Positions 1-7,424 of a stretch of DNA of 64,000 nucleotides are shown here, piece by piece; positions within the stretch are counted from its first letter, which is position 1; every line of letters starts with the position of its first letter. The stretch covers positions 3,064,001 to 3,128,000 of the forward strand of contig NZ_CP129968.2 in the NCBI RefSeq assembly GCF_030503875.2, written 5' to 3'. The notes under the pieces were generated by a model. It had not been told where the DNA came from. It did no database searches and was given only the letters and a program-made list of their open reading frames with translations. Position numbers and translations under genes: made by a program. The stretch is from Marivirga arenosa. Lineage in GTDB: Bacteria > Bacteroidota > Bacteroidia > Cytophagales > Cyclobacteriaceae.

Positions 1-62
1 TCATGTAAGTTAAATCAATATATTAATTTAAATTGAATTCGAAATATAATAAAAATAAGTCA

Positions 63-1193
63 TCAGTCAGCAAGCAAATGATGTAATTCCTCTCCTACCT
101 GAGTACCAATGGCGACTCCCATTCCTCCTAAACGCACACCAACAGCTATTCTATCTGATGTTTTTTTGATAATCGGTGATTTATTTCTGCCAAAAGCCAT
201 AATACCTGACCATTCCATATCAATAGTAAAATTTTGATTGGGTAGTATTAGATTGTTTAAATCATCTAGAATTGATGATTTAATTTTAGGATTGATTCCA
301 AAACTGCTAGTGTTTTCTGTTTCTTTATCTAAATTTCTTCCTCCTCCAATCAACACTCTATTTCCAACATTTCTGAAATAAAAATAACCTTCTTCATAAT
401 GAAAAACACCTTTAAACTTCAGATCCTCTATTGGTTTAGTAATCATTACCATTCCTCTTCCAGGATTTATATCTTCTTCCTTCAACCATTTATGAGCAAA
501 TGCATTCGTGCAAATTGCTACTTTTTCGGCTATTAGATCGATCGAATCAAAACTTGTTTTACATTTTAAAGACACGTGATGATCGTGCTCATTTATTTCT
601 TCAACCTCAGATGCAGTGAAGAATTTTATCCCCAATTCACTACAAGCAGACCACCAACTTTTAATCATCTCACCAGTATTGATTTGACCTTCAAATGAAT
701 TTACTACTATGGTTTCTAATTCATCCTTATTAAAACCAAAATTATTAATGAGGGACGAGTCTAAACTGTATACATCTTTCTTGAATATACCCTTAAGTAA
801 ACTATTATAATGATCTATATATTCAAGAGCAGGCAATTCTGCCTTTCTAATCAATTCAAACCCACCGTTCTCTTCTAATCCAATGTTTTTATTTCCTAAA
901 ATATTTTGAAGTAATTGTAATCCCTTCCAGCGTTTTTCAACTAATGCTACCTGTTCATTTTCAGATAGACCCTTTCTATCATCTACCAGCTCGGTAATAC
1001 TTCCAAAGCATGCAAAACCTGCATTTTTTGAACTAGCACCACTTGGAAAAATCCCTCTTTCAACAATAGCAATATCAGCTTTCGGATATTTCCTTTTAAG
1101 ATGGTACGCAGTTGAGCAACCTACAATTCCTCCACCTATGATTATGTAATTATATTTTGATAGACTTTCTCTTTCCCAGAAACTTAACATCAT
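63..1193 (-). CDS. FAD-dependent oxidoreductase, DadA/glycine-oxidase-like
   Basis: This 376-residue protein belongs to the DAO family of flavoproteins that oxidise amino acids or related amines. The N-terminus carries the dinucleotide-binding strand-turn-helix with GGGIVG at residues 20-25, followed by the acidic residue ending strand 2 (IVERG). The C-terminus has a glycine-rich segment (RLGGMGVAIGTQ) of the kind that closes over FAD in this family. No signal peptide or membrane segment is visible, so it should be cytoplasmic. Two ATGs lie in tandem at the start (MM) and either may be used. It is transcribed alone and divergently from the DUF4442 gene, separated by about 120 nt. The substrate cannot be told from sequence; D-amino acids, glycine or sarcosine are possible. 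Family is confident, specificity unknown. Confidence 0.8.
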   Translation of the reverse strand: MMLSFWERESLSKYNYIIIGGGIVGCSTAYHLKRKYPKADIAIVERGIFPSGASSKNAGFACFGSITELVDDRKGLSENEQVALVEKRWKGLQLLQNILGNKNIGLEENGGFELIRKAELPALEYIDHYNSLLKGIFKKDVYSLDSSLINNFGFNKDELETIVVNSFEGQINTGEMIKSWWSACSELGIKFFTASEVEEINEHDHHVSLKCKTSFDSIDLIAEKVAICTNAFAHKWLKEEDINPGRGMVMITKPIEDLKFKGVFHYEEGYFYFRNVGNRVLIGGGRNLDKETENTSSFGINPKIKSSILDDLNNLILPNQNFTIDMEWSGIMAFGRNKSPIIKKTSDRIAVGVRLGGMGVAIGTQVGEELHHLLAD

Positions 1194-1314
1194 GATTTAT
1201 TTTAGAACAATAGTTGAAAAATAATTCGAATTAAGCGAGATTGCCCAATGAAACAGGAAGTATTTAATAATTATCCAATTCAAATTCAATTCAATCTGCT
1301 AAACAATCAATTTT

Positions 1315-1821
1315 ATGAACTTAAATTCAATTGTAAATAAAGCTCAGCATTCAAAATTCTATTTATGGTTACTTAATCAAGGTTTAGATAGAATGATTCC
1401 TTTTAACAAACCCCACGGATTTAAAATTACATCTATAAATGAAGAAAAAATTCAAACATTATTACCCTATAAAAGGAGAAATCTGAATCACATAAAAGGA
1501 ATTCACGCATGTGCTATGGCTACAATTTCAGAATACACTACAGGATTGATGATTTTATATAAATTGGATGTTAAAAAATACAGAATCATCATGCAGAAAT
1601 TAGAAATGGATTATCACTTCCAGGCAAAAATGGATGCAGTAGCAGAATTTAGTATAGATGATAATTGGGTAAAGAATCAGGTTGAAGAGCCATTGAAAAC
1701 AAATGATTCAGTTGTGATACCTTGTGAGCTAAAACTATATGATAAAAAACAGAATCATTTAAGCACAGGAACTATTTATTGGCAAATTAAGCCTTGGGAT
1801 AAAGTAAGAACTAAATTATAG
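1315..1821 (+). CDS. DUF4442 hotdog-fold (thioesterase-like) protein
   Basis: This 168-residue soluble protein resembles the DUF4442 family, which adopts the hotdog fold used by acyl-CoA thioesterases. The central helix-like segment HACAMATISEYTTGLMI (residues about 64-80) fits the long hotdog helix, and the preceding NHIKGIHA corresponds to the family's H-G region. Family members lie around 150-165 residues, so it looks complete. The ATG start has no clear Shine-Dalgarno sequence, as is normal in Bacteroidota. The gene is monocistronic and ends just before a strong hairpin terminator shared with the convergent TPR gene. Its actual substrate, and whether it is catalytic, cannot be read from sequence; DUF4442 proteins are mostly uncharacterised. 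Confidence 0.7.
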   Translation: MNLNSIVNKAQHSKFYLWLLNQGLDRMIPFNKPHGFKITSINEEKIQTLLPYKRRNLNHIKGIHACAMATISEYTTGLMILYKLDVKKYRIIMQKLEMDYHFQAKMDAVAEFSIDDNWVKNQVEEPLKTNDSVVIPCELKLYDKKQNHLSTGTIYWQIKPWDKVRTKL

Positions 1822-1828
1822 GCAAAAA

Positions 1829-1857
1829 AAACCGCAAATGAATCATTTGCGGTTTTA
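1829..1857. terminator. Bidirectional intrinsic terminator
   Basis: The stem ACCGCAAAT pairs with ATTTGCGGT around a 5-nt loop, with an A-run on the left and a T-run on the right. It can therefore terminate the DUF4442 gene on the plus strand and the TPR gene on the minus strand, whose stop codons flank it. Confidence 0.85.
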
Positions 1858-1874
1858 AATTTATCTAACAAATT

Positions 1875-2528
1875 TTATTCAAATTCTGATGGATAACATT
1901 TAACATCATTACATCTTTCTCTGATCATCTCATACGCTTTCAAGTCCCCTAACTCTCCAGCTTTACTAAGGTCTAAACATCCTTCTGATAATTGACCGTA
2001 TTCAATTCTTAAAACTCCTCTTAAGTAATAAGCATCTACATTGTCCTTATCTTTTTCAATGATCTTTGTACAGTCATTAATTGCATCTTGGTATGCTTCT
2101 AGTTGCTGTTTCGCCTGACCTCTTTTATAATATGCATCTAGATTATTCTCATTTATCTCGATAGTCTTTGAATAATCGTTGATGGCTCCGTAATAATCTT
2201 GAAGAAGGTATTTTATATTACCTCTTTCAAAATAAGCTTCTGAAAATTCAGCATTTGCCTCAATCGCTTTATTATAATCTTTCATAGCACCATGTACATC
2301 AGCAAATTTTTGCTTAATATTACCTCTCATATAATAGGCTTGATAAGCATTTTCATCTAGCTTTATTGCTTCATTGAAGCTTACTATCGCTTCCATATAT
2401 TCTTTATTTTCGAACTTCTTAATTCCGTTCTCAATAAATTCAGAAGCTTTTTTTGATTGAGCTTCTGCAAATGAAAAGCTGAATACTGTAATAAAGGCTA
2501 TAATAAATACTCTAAATAATTGATTCAT
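1875..2528 (-). CDS. Exported TPR-repeat protein
   Basis: This 217-residue protein starts with a classic signal peptide (hydrophobic core FIIAFITVFSFSF, then AEAQS, probable cleavage after AEA). It then consists of about five tetratricopeptide repeats of 34 residues: recurring A-x-x-x-x-Y-x-x-R-G-x-x-K units with DY.KAIE or DYSKTIE helices. TPR proteins are protein-protein scaffolds, and this one should sit in the periplasm or on the outer membrane. The C-terminus has a Cys pair region (ERCNDVKCY). It is a single gene, convergent with the DUF4442 gene and separated from def by about 140 nt. No enzymatic domain is present, and the partner is unknown. Confidence 0.75.
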   Translation of the reverse strand: MNQLFRVFIIAFITVFSFSFAEAQSKKASEFIENGIKKFENKEYMEAIVSFNEAIKLDENAYQAYYMRGNIKQKFADVHGAMKDYNKAIEANAEFSEAYFERGNIKYLLQDYYGAINDYSKTIEINENNLDAYYKRGQAKQQLEAYQDAINDCTKIIEKDKDNVDAYYLRGVLRIEYGQLSEGCLDLSKAGELGDLKAYEMIRERCNDVKCYPSEFE

Positions 2529-2669
2529 ATCTTTTGAGAAAATGTTCTATTGCAATCATCGCAATAACTCTGCCACAATTTTATAGATTGTTAATATATT
2601 CTTTGATTAACAAAACTAATTATAAGTTTACTTAAAAATTCACCTAATTTCAAGCTGACCTTACATAAT

Positions 2670-3224
2670 TTATTTTTTCATTGGAAACAGCATTTTATAA
2701 TCGGCCTTAACCTTTCCTTTACTGATATTCGCTAATTTCCCTTTCAATAATCTTTTCTTAAAAGCTGAAACATGGTCTGTAAATAAAACTCCTTCTATAT
2801 GATCATATTCATGCTGAATAACTCTCGCCACAAAACCATCAAATTCCTTTTCATGCTCATCCCAATTCTCATCAAAATACTTGATTCTGATATTTGGTTT
2901 TCTTTCTACATCTTCGCGAATGTTAGGAATGCTAAGACAACCTTCTTCAAATGCCCATTCTTCTCCTTCTTCATCTAAAATCTGTGGATTAATGAATGCT
3001 TGCTTAATTTTAGGTTCATCACCATCATCAATAGGATCAGTATCAATTACAAATACTCTTAAACTTTTACCTATCTGTGGAGCTGCTAATCCAACTCCAT
3101 TTGCATTATACATGGTTTCAAACATGTCTTGCACCAATGTTTTAACATCAATCTCCCCTTTTTCCAAGTCTTTTCCTTTTTTCTTCAAGACCGGATGCCC
3201 GTACGCTACAATAGGATATATCAT
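2670..3224 (-). CDS. def: Peptide deformylase
   Basis: Peptide deformylase removes the formyl group from the N-terminal methionine of new proteins. All three signature motifs are visible: GVGLAAPQIG (residues 43-52), EGCLSIP with metal-ligand Cys96, and QHEYDH (137-142) with His138 and His142 as metal ligands and Glu139 as catalytic base. The usual HEIDHL is HEYDHI here, a conservative variant. Its 184 residues are normal for a type I enzyme. It lies 3 nt after ruvX in a minus-strand operon (hemerythrin-like gene, ruvX, def), a pairing common in Bacteroidota. It is cytoplasmic and almost certainly essential. Confidence 0.97.
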   Translation of the reverse strand: MIYPIVAYGHPVLKKKGKDLEKGEIDVKTLVQDMFETMYNANGVGLAAPQIGKSLRVFVIDTDPIDDGDEPKIKQAFINPQILDEEGEEWAFEEGCLSIPNIREDVERKPNIRIKYFDENWDEHEKEFDGFVARVIQHEYDHIEGVLFTDHVSAFKKRLLKGKLANISKGKVKADYKMLFPMKK

Positions 3225-3227
3225 ACT

Positions 3228-3641
3228 TTAATAATCTTCTAAAAATTGTTGTAAAATGATAGCTGCGCTAACCTTATCTATATTACCTGATTTCTTATTC
3301 CTTTGTTTCCGTTTGGAACCAGAATTAATCATTGCTTGTAAAGCTTCTTGCGAACTGAAGCTTTCATCCTGCAAATGTAAGGGCATTGTAGGGAATTTCT
3401 TTCTAAAAAGATTAATAAATGCATTTACATGTCTAGTTGCATCCGTTTCTTCACCCTCTTCATTAGTTGGGTAACCGCATACCACGGCTTCTACCTCCTC
3501 ATTTTGAAAATAATCTTGTAAATATTGAATGACATCTTTGGAATGAACGGTATCTAGTGGGGAAGCTATGATTTTTAATGGATCAGTGACCGCTAAACCA
3601 ACCCGTTTAGTACCATAATCTATTGATAAAACCCTAGGCAT
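3228..3641 (-). CDS. ruvX: Putative pre-16S rRNA nuclease / Holliday junction resolvase-like (YqgF)
   Basis: This 137-residue RNase H-fold protein of the YqgF/RuvX family starts with the catalytic strand SIDYGTKRVGLAVTD (Asp7 in the strand-1 position). It continues with VCGYPTNEEG, DESFSSQEA containing the second acidic site, and DKVSAAIILQQFLE with the last conserved Asp. In Escherichia coli the homologue trims the 5' end of 16S rRNA; a role as Holliday junction resolvase has also been proposed. It lies 4 nt after the hemerythrin-like gene and 3 nt before def, so the three genes are probably co-transcribed. Length and motifs are complete. Confidence 0.93.
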   Translation of the reverse strand: MPRVLSIDYGTKRVGLAVTDPLKIIASPLDTVHSKDVIQYLQDYFQNEEVEAVVCGYPTNEEGEETDATRHVNAFINLFRKKFPTMPLHLQDESFSSQEALQAMINSGSKRKQRNKKSGNIDKVSAAIILQQFLEDY

Positions 3642-3645
3642 TTTA

Positions 3646-4395
3646 TTAATTCAATCTAATTAGAGAATCGTATTGCTTTCTTACTGATTTCTCTAACATT
3701 AAGGCTTTCGGAAATAAAACTTCATTTTCAATTTTAGCATGAACTTTCAATTTCTCTTCAAAGCGAGTCAATTCTGAGAACAAAACTTTAACATTTAATG
3801 GAGAGCTTTCCTCCACAGGATATTGATCCATTAAATAGCGGATTCCCTTCATTTCATCGTCATGAACCTCATGATCGATTGCAAATTTTTGCATATTGAA
3901 ATTAGGGTATTTATAGAAAAAGGCTGATGGGTTATTTTTACGATCTTCAATTGCTTTTAATTGAGTAATGTAATCAAATAAAGTATCCTCCTCCTCATAT
4001 ATATGGTGAACAAAGTCCTCAACAAAGAGAGGAAACACATCCTTAATCTCTTTTTCTACAGTAGCAAGATGATTTTCAGTGGTATTCAGTTTATTCACCA
4101 ATTTTACCAAAAAAGGTAAATCTTTCTTAATGAAAATAAAGTGCGCATGCTTTAAATAAGTAATCACCAAATCAATCGGGAATGACAATAATTTAATATT
4201 TTCAATCTCTTCATTACGATTAATTTTTTCCAATTCAGCAATTACATATTTAACATCAACACCTTTGTTTTGACATACTTTTTCAAGTGTGTCTTCTTCA
4301 AACTCATAATATTCTATACCCAAATAATAAAGGACTGACGCAAAAACGTAATTATCAGCAACTAATTCCTTTATTTTCTTTTGAGAGTATTTCAC
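3646..4395 (-). CDS. Hemerythrin-domain protein with RIC/ScdA-like N-terminus
   Basis: This 249-residue cytoplasmic protein has two parts. Residues 1-55 match the DUF542 domain of RIC/ScdA iron-sulfur-cluster repair proteins (VADNYVFASVLYYLGIEYY, then DTLEKVCQNKGVD), but the Cys-Cys pair normally found at the GIxFCC position is EYY here. Residues about 85-245 form a hemerythrin-like four-helix di-iron domain with HHIYEEEDTLF, DHEVHDDEMKG and HAKIENEVLFP as likely ligand helices. RIC proteins donate iron to damaged clusters after nitrosative or oxidative stress; a similar role is inferred but weakened by the missing cysteines. The start codon is GTG, about 16 nt after a predicted transcription start. 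It heads the operon with ruvX and def. Confidence 0.75.
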   Translation of the reverse strand: MKYSQKKIKELVADNYVFASVLYYLGIEYYEFEEDTLEKVCQNKGVDVKYVIAELEKINRNEEIENIKLLSFPIDLVITYLKHAHFIFIKKDLPFLVKLVNKLNTTENHLATVEKEIKDVFPLFVEDFVHHIYEEEDTLFDYITQLKAIEDRKNNPSAFFYKYPNFNMQKFAIDHEVHDDEMKGIRYLMDQYPVEESSPLNVKVLFSELTRFEEKLKVHAKIENEVLFPKALMLEKSVRKQYDSLIRLN

Positions 4396-4417
4396 TTTAA
4401 CTAATTTAGGTAAATGA

Positions 4418-4447
4418 CAAATGTAATTTAAAATTGGGGCTTTTCAA
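4418..4447 (-). promoter_or_regulatory. Bacteroidota-type promoter for hemerythrin-ruvX-def operon
   Basis: On the minus strand an exact -7 box TACATTTG (4418-4425) lies 19 nt downstream of a TTG -33 element (4445-4447). This matches the known Bacteroidota sigma-ABfr pattern TTG-N19-21-TAnnTTTG and would give a leader of roughly 15-20 nt before the GTG start. Confidence 0.65.
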
Positions 4448-4500
4448 CCCAACGATTTATTAATTTCGTGCGTTATTTATGAAAATAAAAATTCTTAAAC

Positions 4501-6126
4501 GTGAATCAGAATAAAAATAGTTCATTTCAAATAAAATTGCCAATTATTGTTTTTACAACTCTGGCAGCTGGTATATTAATTGGTGCTACCATGGCCAATC
4601 CTTCAGCTAATAAGGACACTGTGCTTGAAGGAATTACCAGAATAAAAGAAATTCTTTTACAGGTAGATCAAAATTATGTTGAAGAGGTAGATACAGACAA
4701 ATTAGTGAACAGTGCTATCAATGGTATCATCAAAGAATTAGATCCCCATACTTCTTATATCCCTTCAAAAGATTTAGAAATGGTTTCGGCCGACTTAAAA
4801 GGTAATTTTGAAGGTATTGGAATTGAATTTAATATTTTTAATGACACCCTTTATGTAGTAGCTCCCTTAAGTGGTGGACCATCAGAAGAAGCTGGCCTAC
4901 AATCTGGAGATAAAATCATAAGTGTAGATGGTAAAAACATTGCAGGTGTTGGATTAACTAACCGACAAGTACATGAAAACCTGAGAGGTGAAAAAGGCAG
5001 TGAGGTAAAGTTAGAAATTATGAGGTCTGGCTTAAACGAAATAGTAGAATACACTATCATCAGGGATAAAATTCCTCAATATTCAGTTGATGTAAGCTAT
5101 ATGGTGGATGATGAAATCGGCTACATTAAAGTCAGTCGCTTTTCGGCTACCACTTATAACGAATTCATGGAGGCTTTAAATGGCCTTAAAGAGCAAGGGC
5201 TTAAAAAATTAATATTAGACTTACAGGACAATCCTGGTGGTTATATGGATAAGGCTATTAATATGGCTGACGAATTCTTAAAAGACAATGCCATGATTGT
5301 TTACACCAAAGGGAAAGAAAAGAGATATAATTCGGAAGCTAGAGCTATAAAAGACGGAAAGTTTGAAGAAAGTCCATTAATAGTATTAATAAATGAAGGC
5401 AGTGCTTCAGCTTCTGAGATAGTTTCTGGTGCTATTCAAGATAATGATAGAGGCTTAATAGTTGGAAGAAGATCTTTCGGTAAAGGTTTAGTGCAAATGC
5501 CTGTTCCATTAAAAGATGGCTCTGAATTACGATTAACCATTTCTAGATACTATACTCCATCTGGAAGATCGATTCAAAAACCGTTTGGTGAAAATCCTGA
5601 TGAATACAGACAGGAAATGAGTTCTAGATATGAGCATGGGGAGTATTTTGTTGCAGACAGTATAGAATTTAATGATTCACTAAAATACACAACTGCTAAT
5701 GGAAGAGTGGTTTATGGCGGTGGGGGCATCATGCCTGATTATTTTGTTCCTCTAGACACAACTCAAAATTCAACTTATTTAAACCGATTATTCTTAAGCA
5801 ACTCATTAAGACAATATACTTTCTCTTACTATGAAAAGAATAAGTCAAGACTGGAGAAGATGGGATTTGAGAAATATAATTCAGAATTTGAAATATCAGA
5901 TAAAATGCTTGATGACTTAATTTCATTGGGCAAAAAAAATGATGTTCAATTTGATAAAGAAGGGTTTAATAAATCAAAAGAATTAATTAAGCTTTATTGT
6001 AAGGCATACATTGCAAGAAATGTTTGGAATAACGAAGGCTTCTACCCTATCTTTAATCAACAAAACGAAATCTTTAAGGAAGCGCTAAAACTTTTTGATC
6101 AAGCCGAAAGATTAGCAAAAAAATAA
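4501..6126 (+). CDS. S41 family C-terminal processing peptidase (CtpA-like)
   Basis: This 541-residue serine peptidase of the CtpA/tail-specific-protease family is membrane-anchored or periplasmic. Residues 11-32 form an N-terminal hydrophobic anchor. A PDZ domain spans roughly 95-185 (GIGIEF, SGDKIISVDG). The peptidase core includes LDLQDNPGGYMDKA, the catalytic serine region GSASASEI (300-307, probably Ser303) and the general-base Lys328 in RRSFGKG. The C-terminal 150 residues are a family extension common in Bacteroidota. Translation starts at GTG; no ATG in frame would keep the anchor. A short 11-codon reading frame (4479-4514) overlaps this start in another frame. hmgA follows 9 nt downstream, so the two may be co-transcribed although functionally unrelated. 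Confidence 0.92.
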   Translation: MNQNKNSSFQIKLPIIVFTTLAAGILIGATMANPSANKDTVLEGITRIKEILLQVDQNYVEEVDTDKLVNSAINGIIKELDPHTSYIPSKDLEMVSADLKGNFEGIGIEFNIFNDTLYVVAPLSGGPSEEAGLQSGDKIISVDGKNIAGVGLTNRQVHENLRGEKGSEVKLEIMRSGLNEIVEYTIIRDKIPQYSVDVSYMVDDEIGYIKVSRFSATTYNEFMEALNGLKEQGLKKLILDLQDNPGGYMDKAINMADEFLKDNAMIVYTKGKEKRYNSEARAIKDGKFEESPLIVLINEGSASASEIVSGAIQDNDRGLIVGRRSFGKGLVQMPVPLKDGSELRLTISRYYTPSGRSIQKPFGENPDEYRQEMSSRYEHGEYFVADSIEFNDSLKYTTANGRVVYGGGGIMPDYFVPLDTTQNSTYLNRLFLSNSLRQYTFSYYEKNKSRLEKMGFEKYNSEFEISDKMLDDLISLGKKNDVQFDKEGFNKSKELIKLYCKAYIARNVWNNEGFYPIFNQQNEIFKEALKLFDQAERLAKK

Positions 6127-6135
6127 CTTTTTAAA

Positions 6136-7296
6136 ATGGCATATTACGTAAAGAAAGGAAACATCCCTCCAAAAAGACATACACAATTTCGTCAACCAGA
6201 CGGGAGCTTGTATGCTGAGGAGTTGGTAAGTTCATTGGGATTTTCAGGTATTTATTCAAACTTATACCACATAAACCCTCCTACAAGGATAAAAGAAATT
6301 AAAAAATCAGTTGCCTATGGTACTAAACCTGATAAGGATTTAACCCTACAGCAAATACATCTTAATACTTCAGGTGTGAAAAACACAGGTAGTGATTTCC
6401 TTGATAGTAGAAAAGTTCTTTTAATGAATGATGATGTATCCATGGCTTTGTGTATGCCATCTAGAAAAAGTATGGATTATTATTATAAAAATGCTGAAGC
6501 TGATGAATTACTTTTTATCCATGATGGTAGTGGATATATGTATTCTCAGTTCGGTAAATTGAAAATCCAGGCGGGTGATTATGTGGTAATCCCTAGAACT
6601 ACTATATACAAATTAGAATGGGAAAGCAGTGATGTAAGATATTTAACAATTGAATCAGCTAGCCCAATAGAGACTGTAAGTCGTTATAGAAATCAGTTAG
6701 GACAATTATTAGAGCATTCCCCTTATTGTGAAAGAGACATTCATCCTCCTCAAGAATTAATCACAGAAGAAACAAAAGGCGATTATCATGTGAAAATTAA
6801 AAAAGGAGGTTACATACATCATTATGTATATGATCATAGTCCTTTTGATTTAGTAGGTTGGGATGGCTTTTTATATCCTTATACTCTATCAATTCATGAT
6901 TTTGAACCCATTACGGGTAGAATTCATCAGCCACCTCCAGTACATCAAACTTTTCAGGCTCACAATTATGTGATTTGCTCATTCGTACCTCGACTATTTG
7001 ATTATCATCCACAAGCAATTCCTGCTCCGTATAATCATAGTAATATAGATTCAGATGAAGTACTTTATTATGTTGAAGGTAACTTTATGAGTAGAAAAGG
7101 AATTGATAGAGGTTCATTTACTTTACATCCTGGAGGATTACCACATGGTCCTCATCCTGGTACGGTTGAAAAAAGTATAGGCGCAAAAGAAACTGAAGAA
7201 ATTGCGGTAATGCTTGATACATTTAAACCACTATATGTTACCGAAGAAGGAAAAGACTTTATGGATAAGAAATATCCTATGAGTTGGACTGAATAA
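6136..7296 (+). CDS. hmgA: Homogentisate 1,2-dioxygenase
   Basis: This is the cupin-type non-heme iron enzyme that opens the homogentisate ring to maleylacetoacetate in tyrosine and phenylalanine breakdown. At 386 residues it is shorter than the roughly 440-residue proteobacterial and animal enzymes. The C-terminal metal region is clear: PYNHSNIDSDEVLYYVEG (about 298-315) supplies His and Glu ligands, and LHPGGLPHGPHPG (330-342) supplies the remaining His and the substrate pocket. The first half is the partner cupin barrel. It lies 9 nt after the peptidase gene and before a strong terminator. The partner genes (4-hydroxyphenylpyruvate dioxygenase, fumarylacetoacetase) are not in this window. 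Confidence 0.9.
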   Translation: MAYYVKKGNIPPKRHTQFRQPDGSLYAEELVSSLGFSGIYSNLYHINPPTRIKEIKKSVAYGTKPDKDLTLQQIHLNTSGVKNTGSDFLDSRKVLLMNDDVSMALCMPSRKSMDYYYKNAEADELLFIHDGSGYMYSQFGKLKIQAGDYVVIPRTTIYKLEWESSDVRYLTIESASPIETVSRYRNQLGQLLEHSPYCERDIHPPQELITEETKGDYHVKIKKGGYIHHYVYDHSPFDLVGWDGFLYPYTLSIHDFEPITGRIHQPPPVHQTFQAHNYVICSFVPRLFDYHPQAIPAPYNHSNIDSDEVLYYVEGNFMSRKGIDRGSFTLHPGGLPHGPHPGTVEKSIGAKETEEIAVMLDTFKPLYVTEEGKDFMDKKYPMSWTE

Positions 7297-7317
7297 ACTC
7301 ATTATTTTATAACTACA

Positions 7318-7355
7318 AACGCTCTAATCTGAATTTAAGGTTAGAGCGTTTTTAT
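7318..7355 (+). terminator. Intrinsic terminator after hmgA
   Basis: The perfect 10-bp stem AACGCTCTAA / TTAGAGCGTT with a 13-nt loop is followed by a T-rich run. It lies 21 nt past the hmgA stop. Confidence 0.85.
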
Positions 7356-7424
7356 TTTGTAATCATAAGATTTATAAAGTTCTTATTTTTGAACTAATAA
7401 TTTTCCTTACAAGTTAGAAGTTGA

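Noticed and set aside
2881..3474. Plus-strand frames opposite def and ruvX
   Set aside because: Both are antisense to genes with intact catalytic motifs and have no recognisable domain.
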